This document shows, one piece after another, positions 33,703 to 45,536 of a DNA stretch of 64,000 nucleotides. The notes below the pieces were generated by a model. That model was not told the DNA's origin, made no database searches, and saw nothing but the letters and a program-made list of their open reading frames with translations. The DNA lies in contig JBBHKE010001946.1 in NCBI GenBank assembly GCA_037447655.1, positions 59,565 through 123,564 of the forward strand. The letters run 5' to 3'. Every line of letters starts with the position of its first letter. Position 1 is the first letter of the stretch. The stretch comes from Zygnema cylindricum (taxonomy: Eukaryota > Streptophyta > Zygnematophyceae > Zygnematales > Zygnemataceae). A program made the translations under genes and the position numbers.

Positions 33703-34749
33703 TGTTGAAATTTATAGATTTCTAGAGTATTTTCTAGGTTTAAATATGTTTTTATAAAAGGAAAAAGAAAAGGACGGACAGCCTGCCTCCACCTCCGCTC
33801 TCTAGCCCCCATACTTGTTGTAGTCACTGAAGGAAAGAGAGAGAGGTTGATCCATGGCTGCCTTAGTTCAGCAGACAGCTATTTTTAGTAGGTTACTAAA
33901 AATATACTTGACGGACCAGAGATTTGATCCCGGTACCTGCGGTTCGTCAAATCGACCGGTAGCGGTCAGCTTTATCCTAATAGACTAGGACCAATGCTAA
34001 GTGCTATGGTATGTGATAGATATATAATTAGTTCGAAAGGATAAAGTTCATTTAACTAAAACTGTTTACGGCGTACATATATACAGTTTTATAAAGTACG
34101 TCGTACGACGGTAATTCAAAACGGATACCACGCATTTTATTTCTACACCGGAACAAATATCGCGCAAGTATTTATTCCGGCCAAGATTACGTTTCGCATA
34201 TAATCCAACGGCGCACATCATCGCCGAAATCCCGGAGTGGTCACTTTGGCATTTAGTGACGTGGCATCACCTGGCGCCACGTGGGGAGACATCATTCGGT
34301 CGCGGGAATTCCGAGAAACGTACGGATGAGTGGAAAGTATACACGCGTCCACTTATGGCCTTGTCGTAAAGAGGCCGTACATAAAGTACATCGGCGGTAG
34401 TACTTTCTAGTACTATACAGTTTTGTGATTGGTTCGTACAGACAGTAGATAGGAGCTGTGAGAGGGAATTAGGAAAAACTAGGACTTAGGAAAATTTAGG
34501 TAGATAGTCCTCTCTCTCAGAGAGTTTGTATAAATTGGCATCTTTGCCACCCTATAACTTATCGCCTGGTTGGCCGTTTTCAGTGATTCTTTTTTTTACG
34601 GACTCAGGGGAGTCCAGGCTACACAGGGGTGCAGTCAAATTATCAGTTTGCCTTCTTGGGCAGCAGTGGTTGTGGCTTAAAGTGGGTTAGTTAAATACTA
34701 TCTAGAGGCTTCTTGTATTCTGTGGTCCAATGGAGGACACAGAATTGCA
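33703..34749 (+). repeat. copia-1 5' LTR
   Basis: TGTTGAAATT...GAATTGCA. A TATA-like TATAAATTGG lies near 34528. The gag ATG is at 34730-34732, inside the LTR, 20 bp before its end. A tRNA-like segment in antisense lies around 33917-33985. Confidence 0.95.
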
Positions 34750-35218
34750 CGTTATGGGCCCACCCTCTAGGGTGCCCACCTTCAATGGATCTGGGTTCAT
34801 CTATTGGGAAGCCATGATGATGGGAGCTTTGTGTGAAAAACGATACTGGGGTATCGTCAGTGGACAAGTGAAACATCCACCTTCAGGAACTCCACCAGGA
34901 TTTGGGGGAGTAAGGTTTCCTGCAACAACGGCTGCCTCGGCGGAGGAGGCAGATGATGGGGACAGCAGTGTGTCCGAAAAGGGGAAAGGGAAGGAGACAC
35001 CCCTTACTCCTATTGCCACAGTATCGGGAGCGGCAATCGTGAAGACCGTGGAGAACGATACTCAAATGTGGGAGGATGTAAACATGGCTGCCAAGAACTT
35101 CATTCTGAGGCACCTCACTCAAAGTTTGGCCACTCCTCATCTTCACATTTACAAGGCCGAGGAGTTGTGGGTGAGTTTGGTGGAAATTTATAGAGCTGGA
35201 ACTATTCAGGAGCTCTAG
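34730..35218 (+). pseudogene. copia-1 gag, N-terminal part
   Basis: 163 codons from the ATG in the LTR (MEDTELHVMGPPSRVPTFNG) to TAG at 35216-35218. FNGSGFIYWEAMMMG is the typical start of a copia gag capsid region. After the TAG the frame goes on with LAEQKLLSYTYKGGKMLDYC before another stop and a frame change. The start codon choice is supported because the same LTR-encoded start recurs in the sister families. Confidence 0.85.
34751..34764 (+). other. copia-1 primer-binding site (half initiator tRNA-Met)
   Basis: GTTATGGGCCCACC lies one base after the LTR end. It complements the anticodon arm of the plant initiator tRNA-Met (GGTGGGCCCATAAC), not a tRNA 3' end. Drosophila copia and yeast Ty5 use cleaved initiator tRNA in this way. 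It lies within the gag coding sequence (codons V-M-G-P). Confidence 0.82.
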
Positions 35219-35289
35219 TTGGCTGAGCAAAAGCTATTGAGTTACACTTACAAAGGAGGAAAGATGTTAGATTACTGTAATGATCTTTC

Positions 35290-37632
35290 TTGTTTGTATA
35301 CAAAATGGAAAGTGCCGGGTGGATAGGTACAATGAAAATGAAAGTTAACACCCTTATCATGAAATTACCAAATGAGTTCGAAAACTTAGTGTACCGAGTA
35401 CAGGGAATGCCTGATAGTTCATGGAAATGGAACACAGTAGTCAGGATGATACTTGTGCAGGAGAACACAATGGAGATTAGGAGAGGAGGAAAGAGCATTC
35501 AAGCTCTAGCAGTAGGAGGGGACCGATGGGGAAAGGACCCGAAGAAACCTTATAGAGGGGAAAGAGATCATTCAGGGGGACAAAGGCCCCCAAAGGGTCT
35601 TTGTCATTATTGCAAAAAGCCGGGGCACTTTATTGCAGATTGTGTCAAGCTATCAGAGCTGAGGCTCCAAGAGAACCGTGGAGGGGGTTCTTCCGGAGGG
35701 AAGAAAAAGGCACTTGTGGTTACAAAGGTGTCAGGAGAAACCGAGGATGAGTCCTCTGAGGAGGATGGGGAGCTTCTTCTTGACGAGAGTTTGGAGGAGA
35801 AGGAGATTCCTCGGAGGCAGAAGTGTGCCCTTGGAGCCATCCGGGAAGCTCCACAGGAAGGATGGATCATCGACTCAGGTGCATCCATGCATATGTGTCG
35901 TGATAAAGAACTCTTCACTAAGTTAAGAAAGATTCCTACTGTAGAGATAGAGTATGGGGATGGGAGAGTGGTTACTACAGATCTAGTGGGATCAGTAGAT
36001 CTGAAAGTCTTAGTGGAGGGTAAGACTTCTATACTTACATTCTCAGATGTACTTTACATTCCTCAGCTGAGTAAAAACCTTGTCTCTATATCTGTGCTAG
36101 ATGACAAAGAGTTTGATACCTTCACCAGAAAGGGAGTCTTTACAGCTAAGTATGGGGATGAAGTTTACTTCACAGCAGATAAGGGTAGCCAAGGAATGTT
36201 TAGGCTTAACTTGAGTAATGAAAAGAAGAATGCTTACTATGTTGGTGTTCCTAAGGTGATGATTTGGCATAAGCGGTTGGGGCATGTACATTTTGATAGG
36301 TTAAGGGAAATGAAAAAACTTGGGGTAGTAGATGGCATTGAGTTTGGGGATAATGAAATGATGGATGATTGTAGTGGTTGTGCTCAAGGTAAGGCTCACC
36401 GACTTCCCTTTCCCAAAGCCGCCACATATAGAGGTGAGAAAGTATTAGATTTAGTCCACAGAGATATTTGGGGGCCTGCAAAAGTACCTTCGGTTGGAGG
36501 AAAGAGGTTTATGATGACAATAACTGATGACTGGTCTAGATACTCTAGAGTCTACTTTCTGAAAACAAAGTCTGAAGCATCAACTTACTTCAAAGGATAT
36601 AAAGCTTGGAGTGAGAAGTTGCATGAAACCCCCATTAAAAGGATAAGGAGTGATAATGGGGGGGAATATACCTCTAACGAGTTTGAGGAATATTTGAGAG
36701 ATGAGGGAGTGCAGCACCAGAAAACTGTACCATATAACCCAGAACAAAATGGGGTAGCTGAGAGGTTGAATAGAACACTAGGAGATAGTGCATGTAGTAT
36801 GTTGGCAGACAAGAAAATAGGAAAGAGATTTTGGGCAGAGGCAATGAACTGTGCCAACTATATTAAAAATAGAGTCCTTACCTCAGCTGTAAAGGGAGTG
36901 ACACCTTATGAGAGATGGGTTGGAAGGAAACCAGATATCTCACACCTTAAAGTATTTGGTAGCCAAGTTTACAGTCTTGACACGGATAGGAAAAACTGGA
37001 AACTAGATGCTAAGGGAAAACCTGGATACTTTGTGGGATATGATGAGGATGTTAAGGGATATAGAGTCTATGACTTAGCAAAGAAAGATATCATTCTGGT
37101 CAAACACTTAGTTGTCATGGATGAAGGGAAGTCATTTGACCCCTTCAAATATACAAAGAAGATAAGGATCAGATTTGAGTCCGAAAGTGAGGAGAACTCA
37201 GTCGTTCCCGAAAAAGACATGAGTGAAACTGTGATTACAGATTCAGGGGAGATCGAAGATACACGAGACTCACCGGAAACCTCACATACTCCTATGGACT
37301 TCGAGGAGATGGAAGAAGCGGGACAAGATACGGTTTTTATGGACAGGGGAGCCGATGAGACAGTGAGAAGAAATCCAAGACTTCCATCCATTCCAGCTTC
37401 GGAGTTTGAGGGAGGAAGGAGGAGCAGCAAAAGGATACAGGAAAAACAAGCTGCCCATAAGGTAACTAAGCTATCTCACCCAGATGAGCCTCAGTCTTAC
37501 TTAGAGGCAGTGAATAGTCCAGAGAAAGAAAGATGGATTAGAGCCATAAATGATGAGATGGCTTCTATCATGGAAGCAAATACTTGGGAACTAGCGGATT
37601 GCCCTCCAGACAGAAAAACCTATTGGATGTAA
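35290..37632 (+). pseudogene. copia-1 gag C-terminus, protease and integrase
   Basis: A 780-codon open frame. It begins in the gag capsid (MKLPNEFENLV). The zinc knuckle CHYCKKPGHFIADC is at 35602-35643, the protease active site DSGAS at 35872-35886, the integrase zinc module HKRLGH...CSGCAQGK follows, and the catalytic core has D in DIWGP, D in SDNGGEY and E in VAERLNRTL (about 36760). The C-terminal TPYERWVGRKPDISHLKVFG and the linker follow. It ends prematurely because an extra A in AAAAA (about 37614-37618) shifts the frame inside DRKPIGCKW. Otherwise the domains look intact. Confidence 0.93.
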
Positions 37633-38290
37633 ATGGGTATTTAAACTAAAACTGAACCCAGATAATACAATTGAGAGGTATAAGGCTCGATTGGTAGCGA
37701 AGGGGTTCACCCAAAAAGAGGGGATTGACTATGAGGAGACCTTTGCTCCAGTTGTTCGGTTCCCATCGGTAAGGATTCTCCTCAGTCTGGCCGCAGCGGA
37801 AGACATGGAAATTCACCAGATGGATATTAAGACTGCTTTTCTTAATGGTGAGTTAGAGGAAGAAATTTTTATGAGGCAACCCGAGGGGTTTGTGGAAGAA
37901 GGAGAAGAGAGCAAAGTGTGCAGGCTCATAAAGTCCTTATATGGACTGAAACAGGCTCCCCAACAGTGGAACAAGAAACTAGATGAGTTTCTCACCGATC
38001 TGGGATACATCCGGATCAGCTCTGACCATTCTATCTATATGTTTGAAGATGAGAATGGTGTCATTTTTATTGCAATTTATGTGGATGATCTGCTTGTGTT
38101 AAGTAAGTCTTTAGATAATATCAATAGGCTAAAGAAAGATCTTAGGGGCAGATTTGATATGAAGGATTTAGGGGAGGCAAAATATATTTTGGGGATCCAA
38201 ATGGAGAGAGATAGAGGGATGAAGATTATCAGACTTACTCAGAAAGAAGCAATAGGTAATATGCTTGAGAAATTCCAGATGGAAAATCTA
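37630..38290 (+). pseudogene. copia-1 reverse transcriptase
   Basis: After the frameshift the correct frame carries CKWVFKLKLNPDNTIERYKA, LVAKGFTQKEGIDYEETFAP, MDIKTAFLNGELEEEIF, LYGLKQAPQQWNKKLDEF and YVDDLLVLSKS (YVDD at 38078-38089). These are the complete copia reverse transcriptase motifs with both catalytic Asp pairs. A second frame change occurs near 38290-38310 before the RNase H. Confidence 0.94.
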
Positions 38291-38307
38291 ACAGTTGTAC
38301 CACTCCC

Positions 38308-39092
38308 ATGGACTTGAAAAAAGTAAGTGATGGGAGTGTAGAAGGAGGAGTGATGATCTTAGACGATCAGATGAGTCTAGAGGAGAGAGAGTTCATGAAG
38401 TCTATTCCTTATAGACAGGTCGTAGGAAGCTTAATCTATTTCATGAACTGTACCAGGCCGGACATAGCGGCAGCAGTTGGAGTACTCAGTAGGAGTCTTA
38501 ATGATCCTAGGAAGAGAGATTGGGAGGCAGCCAAGAGAGTCATGAGATATCTGGTGGGAACTAGAGAGTTATGGTTGCATTTGGGAGGGGAGCATACTGA
38601 TATCACCACTTGGAGTGACGCCAGTTATGGGGATGCACCTATGAGAAGATGCACTTCTGGATATGTTTTGTATGTGGGGGAAGGTGCTTGCTGTTGGAGC
38701 AGTAAGCAACAAAAGGTGGTTGCTCAGTCTACTATGGAGGCTGAGTATATGGCATCGTGTTCTGCTGTAAAAGAACTAATGTGGGTGAAATCATTGTTAC
38801 AAGAACTGGGATTTATGAAGGAGGGAGTGCATGAAATCTTTTGCGATAACCAAGCTGCAATTGCAATTGCAGCCAATCTAAAACACCATTTCAAAGCAAA
38901 ACATATGGACATAAGATTAAGCTTCGTAAGAGAAAAAGTTGAAAATAAAATTCTAAATCTTGTGTATAGACCTGATGAAGAAATGGTGGCTGACATGATG
39001 ACCAAACCTGAGCCCTCTCCTAAACTAAAATATTGTAGGGGAAAAATGCGGGTTGAAAGAAAAAGTAAAATTAGACTAGAAAATAAGGGGAG
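38308..39092 (+). pseudogene. copia-1 RNase H
   Basis: The frame reads GSLIYFMNCTRPDIAAAVGV, WSDASYGD (Asp), QSTMEAEYMA (Glu), FCDNQAAIAIA (Asp) and KAKHMDIR (Asp), all catalytic positions present, and ADMMTK near the end. It runs without a stop into the 3' LTR. The purine tract AAATAAGGGGAG (39081-39092) precedes the LTR. RNase H removes the RNA strand and makes the plus-strand primer. Confidence 0.94.
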
Positions 39093-40139
39093 TGTTGAAA
39101 TTTATAGATTTCTAGAGTATTTTCTAGGTTTAAATATGTTTTTATAAAAGGAAAAAGAAAAGGACGGACAGCCTGCCTCCACCTCCGCTCTCTAGCCCCC
39201 ATACTTGTTGTAGTCACTGAAGGAAAGAGAGAGAGGTTGATCCATGGCTGCCTTAGTTCAACAGACAGCTATTTTTAGTAGGTTACTAAAAATATACTTG
39301 ACGGACCAGAGATTTGATCCCGGTACCTGCGGTTCGTCAAATCGACCGGTAGCGGTCAGCTTTATCCTAATAGACTAGGACCAATGCTAAGTGCTATGGT
39401 ATGTGATAGATATATAATTAGTTCGAAAGGATAAAGTTCATTTAACTAAAACTGTTTACGGCGTACATATATACAGTTTTATAAAGTACGTCGTACGACG
39501 GTAATTCAAAACGGATACTACGCATTTTATTTCTACATCGGAACAAATATCGCGCAAGTATTTATTCCGGCCAAGATTACGTTTCGCATATAATCCAACG
39601 GCGCACATCATCGCCGAAATCCCGGAGTGGTCACTTTGGCATTTAGTGACGTGGCATCACCTGGCGCCACGTGGGGAGACATCATTCGGTCGCGGGAATT
39701 CCGAGGAACGTACGGATGAGTGGAAAGTATACACGCGTCCACTTATGGCCTTGTCGTACAGAGGCCGTACATAAAGTACATCGGCGGTAGTACTTTCTAG
39801 TACTATACAGTTTTGTGATTGGTTCGTACAGACAGTAGATAGGAGCTGTGAGAGGGAATTAGGAAAAACTAGGACTTAGGAAAATTTAGGTAGATAGTCC
39901 TCTCTCTCAGAGAGTTTGTATAAATTGGCATCTTTGCCACCCTATAACTTATCGCCTGGTTGGCCGTTTTCAGTGATTCTTTTTTTTACGGACTCAGGGG
40001 AGTCCAGGCTACACAGGGGTGCAGTCAAATTGTCAGTTTGCCTTCTTGGGCAGCAGTGGTTGTGGCTTAAAGTGGGTTAGTTAAATACTATCTAGAGGCT
40101 TCCTGTATTCTGTGGTCCAATGGAGGACACAGAATTGCA
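39093..40139 (+). repeat. copia-1 3' LTR
   Basis: Same length as the 5' LTR and about 99.3% identical by eye. It ends GAATTGCA followed by GTAAC. It too carries the ATG of the gag start, here without downstream gag. Confidence 0.95.
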
Positions 40140-40144
40140 GTAAC

Positions 40145-40588
40145 TTAGTGGGTAACTCAGTGGTAGCTTAGTGATAGCTCAGTGGTAGCTTAGTGGTAGC
40201 TTGACAGATTAATGGTAGCTTGGTGGTTTGACGTACCTCCCAAGTACACTGGCATTGCTAGTTCAACACAAGTATAAGACTTAGGACTCAGAACATATTA
40301 TGTATCCAGACTTCCAAGTAGTAAAACTGCAGACAGTTTTTGGGAAACTTCTGAGTATTATATCTTGAGTGTTGTTAGGTCAATTGTGCCGAAACTTTGG
40401 GAGTTGTCAGTGTTTATGCTACTCTATATACTGATAGAGTTTTGTGAGTTTTGGAGGGTTGTATAAGAATTGGTGAGCACTTAAGAACAGCTATTTGGTA
40501 GGATTCTTGATAGCTTCTCAGAGTGTATCATGTCTACTTCTACTACTACTGCTGCTCCTCCACCTGCACCGGTGGTTGTAGAACAACA
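40145..40588 (+). repeat. copia-2 5' LTR, second part
   Basis: It continues the LTR begun at 33460 and aligns with 45086-45536 of the 3' LTR. It ends GTAGAACAACA at 40588. Total LTR length is about 687 bp. TAGCTTAGTG / TAGCTCAGTG short tandem repeats lie at its start, where copia-1 landed. Confidence 0.93.
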
Positions 40589-41459
40589 GGTTATGGGCCT
40601 GTCATCAATAATTCCTATCTTTCCCGGGGATAAGTATGTTTACTGGGTGGATATGGTGGAGACACATTTTGAGAATGTCAATCTTTTGGATATATTGGAT
40701 GGTTCGCTGGATGAATCTGATCCGTCATGGTCTAAGAAAAATACGCAAATTCGTTTAATTTTGAAATTTTGTATATCTGAGGACTTAGCTATGTCTCGGA
40801 TAAAAATGAAAAAAACAATTGATATCTGGAAATCCCTTAAAAGTGATTATGAAAAGGCTAATGTTCAGGAAGAGCTTCTATTGGTTAGAAAAATTTGGGA
40901 CTATAAGTACACTGGCGGTACAATGGCTGAATATTCTAACAAATTTCGTATCCTTGTAAATGCACATGCTTGTGCCGGTGGGGTGTTTCCTCAGTTTCAA
41001 CAGGCAGCATTGCTCATGAGGGGTCTCCCTCGTAGTATGAAAAGAGCATCTGACATGCTCAAACAAAAAGATAAAGCTAGCTGGACTTTACAGTTAGCCA
41101 TCAATATTTTACTAGAGGAGGAAGCTACATCTAATATTCTCAATGTTGAGCAAGTAGAGGCTTTTAATTCAGAATTTGGGAAGAAAGGTCAATTTAATCA
41201 GCAACGTAATCAGTTTACCCAGTTCAGTCAGTTTAATCAGGGTGGAAATAGACAATCAAACAATGCATGTTTTTATTGTAGTGAGAGAGGTCATGGATAC
41301 AAATTTTGTCCTAAAATTAAACAAGCTAACGATACAGGTTTATATAGGCCGGGATGGCAACAAAGTCAGTTTTACAAAAGCTTCACGAGGCCTACACCTC
41401 GTGGAAATGCACTGCTTTCAGCTTTTTCATCACTCCAGGACGACTCTGACATTTTCTGA
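40530..41459 (+). CDS. copia-2 gag
   Basis: 309 codons from an ATG inside the LTR to TGA at 41457-41459. The first 19 codons (Ser/Thr/Ala/Pro/Val-rich) are encoded by the LTR. The capsid region follows (WVDMVETHFENVNLLD, KNTQIRLILKFCISEDL, MRGLPRSMK), then a Gln/Asn-rich stretch and the zinc knuckle CFYCSERGHGYKFC. Downstream protease/integrase is in another frame overlapping the end of gag, so either a frameshift expresses pol or the element is mutated. Gag would assemble the particle. Confidence 0.85.
   Translation: MSTSTTTAAPPPAPVVVEQQVMGLSSIIPIFPGDKYVYWVDMVETHFENVNLLDILDGSLDESDPSWSKKNTQIRLILKFCISEDLAMSRIKMKKTIDIWKSLKSDYEKANVQEELLLVRKIWDYKYTGGTMAEYSNKFRILVNAHACAGGVFPQFQQAALLMRGLPRSMKRASDMLKQKDKASWTLQLAINILLEEEATSNILNVEQVEAFNSEFGKKGQFNQQRNQFTQFSQFNQGGNRQSNNACFYCSERGHGYKFCPKIKQANDTGLYRPGWQQSQFYKSFTRPTPRGNALLSAFSSLQDDSDIF
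40590..40599 (+). other. copia-2 primer-binding site (half initiator tRNA-Met)
   Basis: GTTATGGGCC starts one base after the LTR end (40588), in the same position as in copia-1. Pairing is shorter: the next bases TGTC differ from CACC. Confidence 0.72.
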
Positions 41460-42951
41460 CGAGGACGACACGGATCTATTCGCTATGGCGACAGCAATGG
41501 AGGGCGCGAAAGTTCCTGGATGGATTATGGATACAGGAGCGTCAGCCCACATGTGGTGGAACGAGGCCGTCTTCAAAAATCTGAAAGCAACGCCGGAGAA
41601 TAATATTTATTATGCTTGTGGAATGAGTGTCCCAACTCGTGCTATGGGTGATGTGTCATTACTAGTTGATGTAGAAGGAAAGGCAATTGAAAGGACTCTT
41701 CACAATGTCTTATTTGTGCATGACTTTAAGAAAAATCTGTTTTCTACGTCGTTGGTAGAGAGTAAAGGCTTTGAGGTTAATTTGAAAAATGGTCGGCAGG
41801 TTGTTAGCAAAAATGGCAAGGTTGCGGTTACAGGTACTATTGATAGTAGCAAGATGTATCGCATGGATATGGCTAATACCAAGGAGAATGATGTTTTGTA
41901 CTCCGGTGTCTTGCACTCAGATGAGTTGTGGCATAAAAGATTAGGCCATGTAAACTATGATAGTTTGAAGAAAATGGTCCTTGCTAGAAAAATAGAGGGT
42001 GTATCACTGACAGATAAGCCGGTCAAAACTTGTATTGGTTGCGCTTTAGGCAAAATCCACCGATTGCCATTTCCTAAGGAGTCTGAGCATTGGTCAACGA
42101 AACTGTTGCAACAAATTCATTCGGATGTTTTTGGTCCTGCGAAGGTTCCATCTGTTGGGGGGATGAAATACATGGTCACCTTCACAGATGATTTTTCCAG
42201 GTTTACAAAAGTTTACTTCATGAAGGAAAAGAGTGAAGTGTTTGGTTACTTCAAACACTATAAAGCATGGGTTGAAAAACTTCATAATCTACCTATTTTG
42301 CAGCTCAGATCGAACAATGGTGGTGAATATACATCGAAAGAATTTGAAACCTTTTTACTCGAAGAAAGTATTAGTCATCTATTGACTGTTCCATATTCAC
42401 CGGAACAAAATGGAGTGTCTGAAAGACTAAATAGAACTCTCACAGAGAGCTCCAGGTCGATGCTCGCAGATAAGAATGTGGATCCGAAATTCTGGGCTGA
42501 GGCTCTAAATTGTGCAGTTTATATTAAAAATAGGATAGGATCTAGATCGGTAGACACTACTCCTCACGAGATTTGGACAAGTAGCAAACGAGATGTTAGC
42601 CATTTCAAAGTCTTTGGTAGTCAATGCTTTATATTGGATACGTCCACAGATAGATGGAAAATGGAACCGAAGGGACTACTGTGTATTTTCTTAGGATATG
42701 ACGATCACTCAAAAGGTTATCGAGTCTTTGTGTTTGAGAGGCAGAAAATAGTTGTAGCACGGAATATTATTGTAAAGGATGAGGTTGACTCCGTCCATTT
42801 ATTTAAAATGATAGAGCAGCAAAAGCAGCAAAAGGTACAAGAATATGTCATTCTAGATTGCTCGCAGGAAATTGTACCACAGATGCAAAATCTTCCGGTA
42901 GTGACTCCGGAGTCAGACTCTCTCCAAGTTCCACAACAAGTTCAGTTTTAA
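41460..42951 (+). pseudogene. copia-2 protease and integrase
   Basis: The open frame covering 41176-42951 has its conserved part from about 41480. It includes WIMDTGASAHM (protease, DTGAS), HKRLGHVNYDSLKK and CIGCALGKIHRLPFPK (integrase zinc module), HSDVFGPAKVPSVGG (first Asp), RSNNGGEYTS (second catalytic position; Asp replaced by Asn, codon AAC at 42313-42315) and SERLNRTL (Glu). TPHEIWTSSKRDVSHFKVFG follows. The Asn change alone should inactivate integration. Confidence 0.92.
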
Positions 42952-43699
42952 ACGGACCAACAACGGTCAATCCACAGAGATCGCAACCAGCGCAATCAGC
43001 GCAATGCGTGGCATCCGACGATCTCAACCTCAGAATTTCCGGGGGGAAGAAGATCTAGCAGTCGCCTGCAAGCAAGTTCTCACTTTGCCTACCCGGCAGC
43101 CTCGGGGAGCCTTTGACCCTTCAGGAGGCCTTCTCATCACCAGAACGAAATCACTGGATTGAGGCAGCAAACGAAGAAATGAAGTCCATCATGGAGGCTC
43201 AAACATGGGAGCTCGTGGACCTTCCTCCGGATCGAAAAGCAATCGGCACCAAATCGGTATTCAAAGTGAAGTTAAATCCCGATAACACCATTGAACGTTA
43301 TAAGGCCAGACTTGTGGCAAAAGGGTATAATCAAAAGATTGAATCGATTTTGAAGAAACATTTTCTCCGGTTGTTAGATTTTCGACAGTTAGGATCTTGC
43401 TGTCCCTAGCTGCTATAGAAGATATAGAAAAACATCAGATGGATGTAAAGACAACCTTTTTGCATGGAGAACTAGAAGAGACCATTTACATGCAGCAGCC
43501 TGAAAAGTATGCAGAACCAGGAAAAGAGCATTTAGTATGGAAGTTGTTAAAATCTCTGTACGGCCTAAAACAGCCCCCCAGACAGTGGAATCTAAAGCTT
43601 GATGAATTCTTGACTAGCCTAGGATTTCACAGGATAAGTTCTGATCACTCTGTCTACGTTCTGAAAGGTGAAAATGGGATAGTGTATATAACGGTGTAA
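42952..43699 (+). pseudogene. copia-2 linker and reverse transcriptase, N-terminal part
   Basis: A frame change near 42950 leads to the variable linker, then TWELVDLPPDRKAIGTKSVFK, ERYKARLVAKGYNQ, a frame change near 43350-43400, MDVKTTFLHGELEETIYMQQ, LYGLKQPPRQWNLKLDEF and the YVDD site, where Tyr is replaced by TAA (43697-43699) before VDD. The domain is clearly inactive as it stands. Confidence 0.92.
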
Positions 43700-44844
43700 G
43701 TAGATGATTTATTATTAATTAGCAAATCAATGGCTGAAATCAACAAAATCAAAACTGCTTTAAACTCACTGTTCGAGATGAAAGACCTCGGTGAGGCAAA
43801 ATATATTTTGGGTATCCAGGTAGAGAGGGACAAATATAAGAAAAGAAATAAAACTGACTAAAAAGGAGGCTATTGGAAACATGTTAGATGAGTACGGAAT
43901 AATGGGGGCAAAAGGATGTCTAACTCCAATGGAGTTTTCGCAGAAGTTAGAGGGAGAAGAGACAGAACCATGTGTCATTTTTAGCGAGTATTTAGAATGA
44001 GGGGAGAATTATTCTATGACACAAATACCTTACAGACAGATAGTGGGAAGCTTAATATATTTCATGAATTATACCCGTCCTGACATTGTTGCACCAGTCG
44101 GGGTACTGAGCAGGAGTCTAGAGAATCCGAGAAAATCTGACTTTGATGGAGCAAAGAGAGTCTTAAGATATTTGGCCGGAACCAAAGACCTCAAACTCAT
44201 ACTAGGCGGAGGAGAAGTAAAACTGCAAATGTGGAGTGATGCAAGCTATGGCGATATGCCAAGCCGGAAATCCACCACGAGATTCGTTCTACAAGTTGGG
44301 AACGGTACTTGCTGCTGGAGCAGCAAACTTCAAAAGGTGACAGCACAGTCGACAATGGAGTCAGAATATATGGCAGCAAGTTCGACCCTCAAAGAACTCT
44401 TATGGGTAAAATTCATGTTACAAGAACTAGGATACATGCAAATTGGTCCACAGGTGATCTGGTGTGATAACCAGGCTGCCATTGCCATTGCTTCTAACCC
44501 GAGTCATCACTTCAAAAGCAAGCACATGGATGTACGATTACACTTTGTAAGAGAAAAAGTGTTCTCTAGAGTGATTAAATTATGTTACTTACCAGATGCA
44601 AAAATGATTGCTGATATGCTCACTAAAGCTCTTCCTGCTCCTAAGCTGAAGTATTGTAGGGAAGCAGTGGGATTAAGTGAATAGTTGAATTGCTGCACTG
44701 CTATACTGCCACGCTGCGATAAGTCCACCATTGAGATGTAGTGGGACTGAGTGACTTGCTAATTGCTATATTGCTATGCTGCGATACTGCGCTAGTTTAT
44801 CACCGCAGCTGCGCTGGTATACTGAGTCTAAAGCTTTAGGGGAG
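43700..44844 (+). pseudogene. copia-2 reverse transcriptase end and RNase H
   Basis: VDDLLLISKSM follows the stop. The thumb (MKDLGEAKYILGI) has a frame change near 43835. The long frame 44016-44684 has GSLIYFMNYTRPDI, WSDASYGDMPSRKST, QSTMESEYMA, WCDNQAAIAIA and KSKHMDVR: RNase H with its catalytic acids. It stops at TAG 44682-44684. About 150 bp of direct repeats (GCTATATTGC type) follow, then the purine tract AAGCTTTAGGGGAG. Confidence 0.9.
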
Positions 44845-45536
44845 TGTTGTATTTTGGAAAGCTTTCAGAGCAGCGTAGTAGCGTAGCAACTATACAGACA
44901 GAGCAGCGCAGCTGCTATACAGCAGAGCAGCGCAGCAGCGCAGCAGCGAAGCTGCAACACAGACAAGACAACGCAACCACGATTATATTTGATATGGTCC
45001 GTACGGACAACGCAGCGTCCGATATTCTTAATGTGATTCTGTACAGATAGAGCAACTGCGATAGATACGATTCTAGTAAACTTAGTGGGTAACTCAGTGG
45101 TAGCTTAGTGATAGCTCAGTGGTAGCTTAGTGATAGCTTAGTGGTAGCTTGACATATTAATGGTAGCTTGGTGGTTTGACGTACCTCCCACGTACATTGG
45201 CATTGCCAGTTCAACAGAAGTATAAGACTTAGGACTCAGAACATATTATGTATCCAGACTTTCAAGTAGTAAAACTGCAGACAGTTTCAGGGTAACTTCT
45301 GAGTATTATATCTTGAGTGTTGTTAAGTCAATTGTGCTGAAACTTTGGGAGTTGTCAATGTTTATGCTACTCTATATTCTGATAGAGTTTTGTGAGGTTT
45401 GGATGGGTGTATAAGAATTGGTGAGCACTTAAAAACAGCTGTTTGGTAGGATTCTTGATAGCTTCTGAGAGTGTATTATGTCTACTTCTACTACTACTAC
45501 TGCTCCTCTACCCGCACCGGTGGTTGTAGAACAACA
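44845..45536 (+). repeat. copia-2 3' LTR
   Basis: TGTTGTATTTTGG...GTAGAACAACA followed by the target copy GTACT (45537-45541), which matches 33455-33459. The last 60 bp carry the ATG (45478) and the first 19 gag codons with only a few substitutions relative to the 5' copy. Confidence 0.95.

Larger units (their letters stand above)
33703..40139 (+). mobile_element. copia-1: Ty1/copia element, nearly complete and young
   Basis: Two 1047-bp LTRs (33703-34749 and 39093-40139) differ at about 7 positions by eye. A perfect GTAAC duplication flanks it (33698-33702 and 40140-40144). The internal part has gag, protease, integrase, reverse transcriptase and RNase H in order. Only a few single lesions interrupt the frame, making this the youngest full element in the window. 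It sits inside the 5' LTR of copia-2. Confidence 0.97.
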
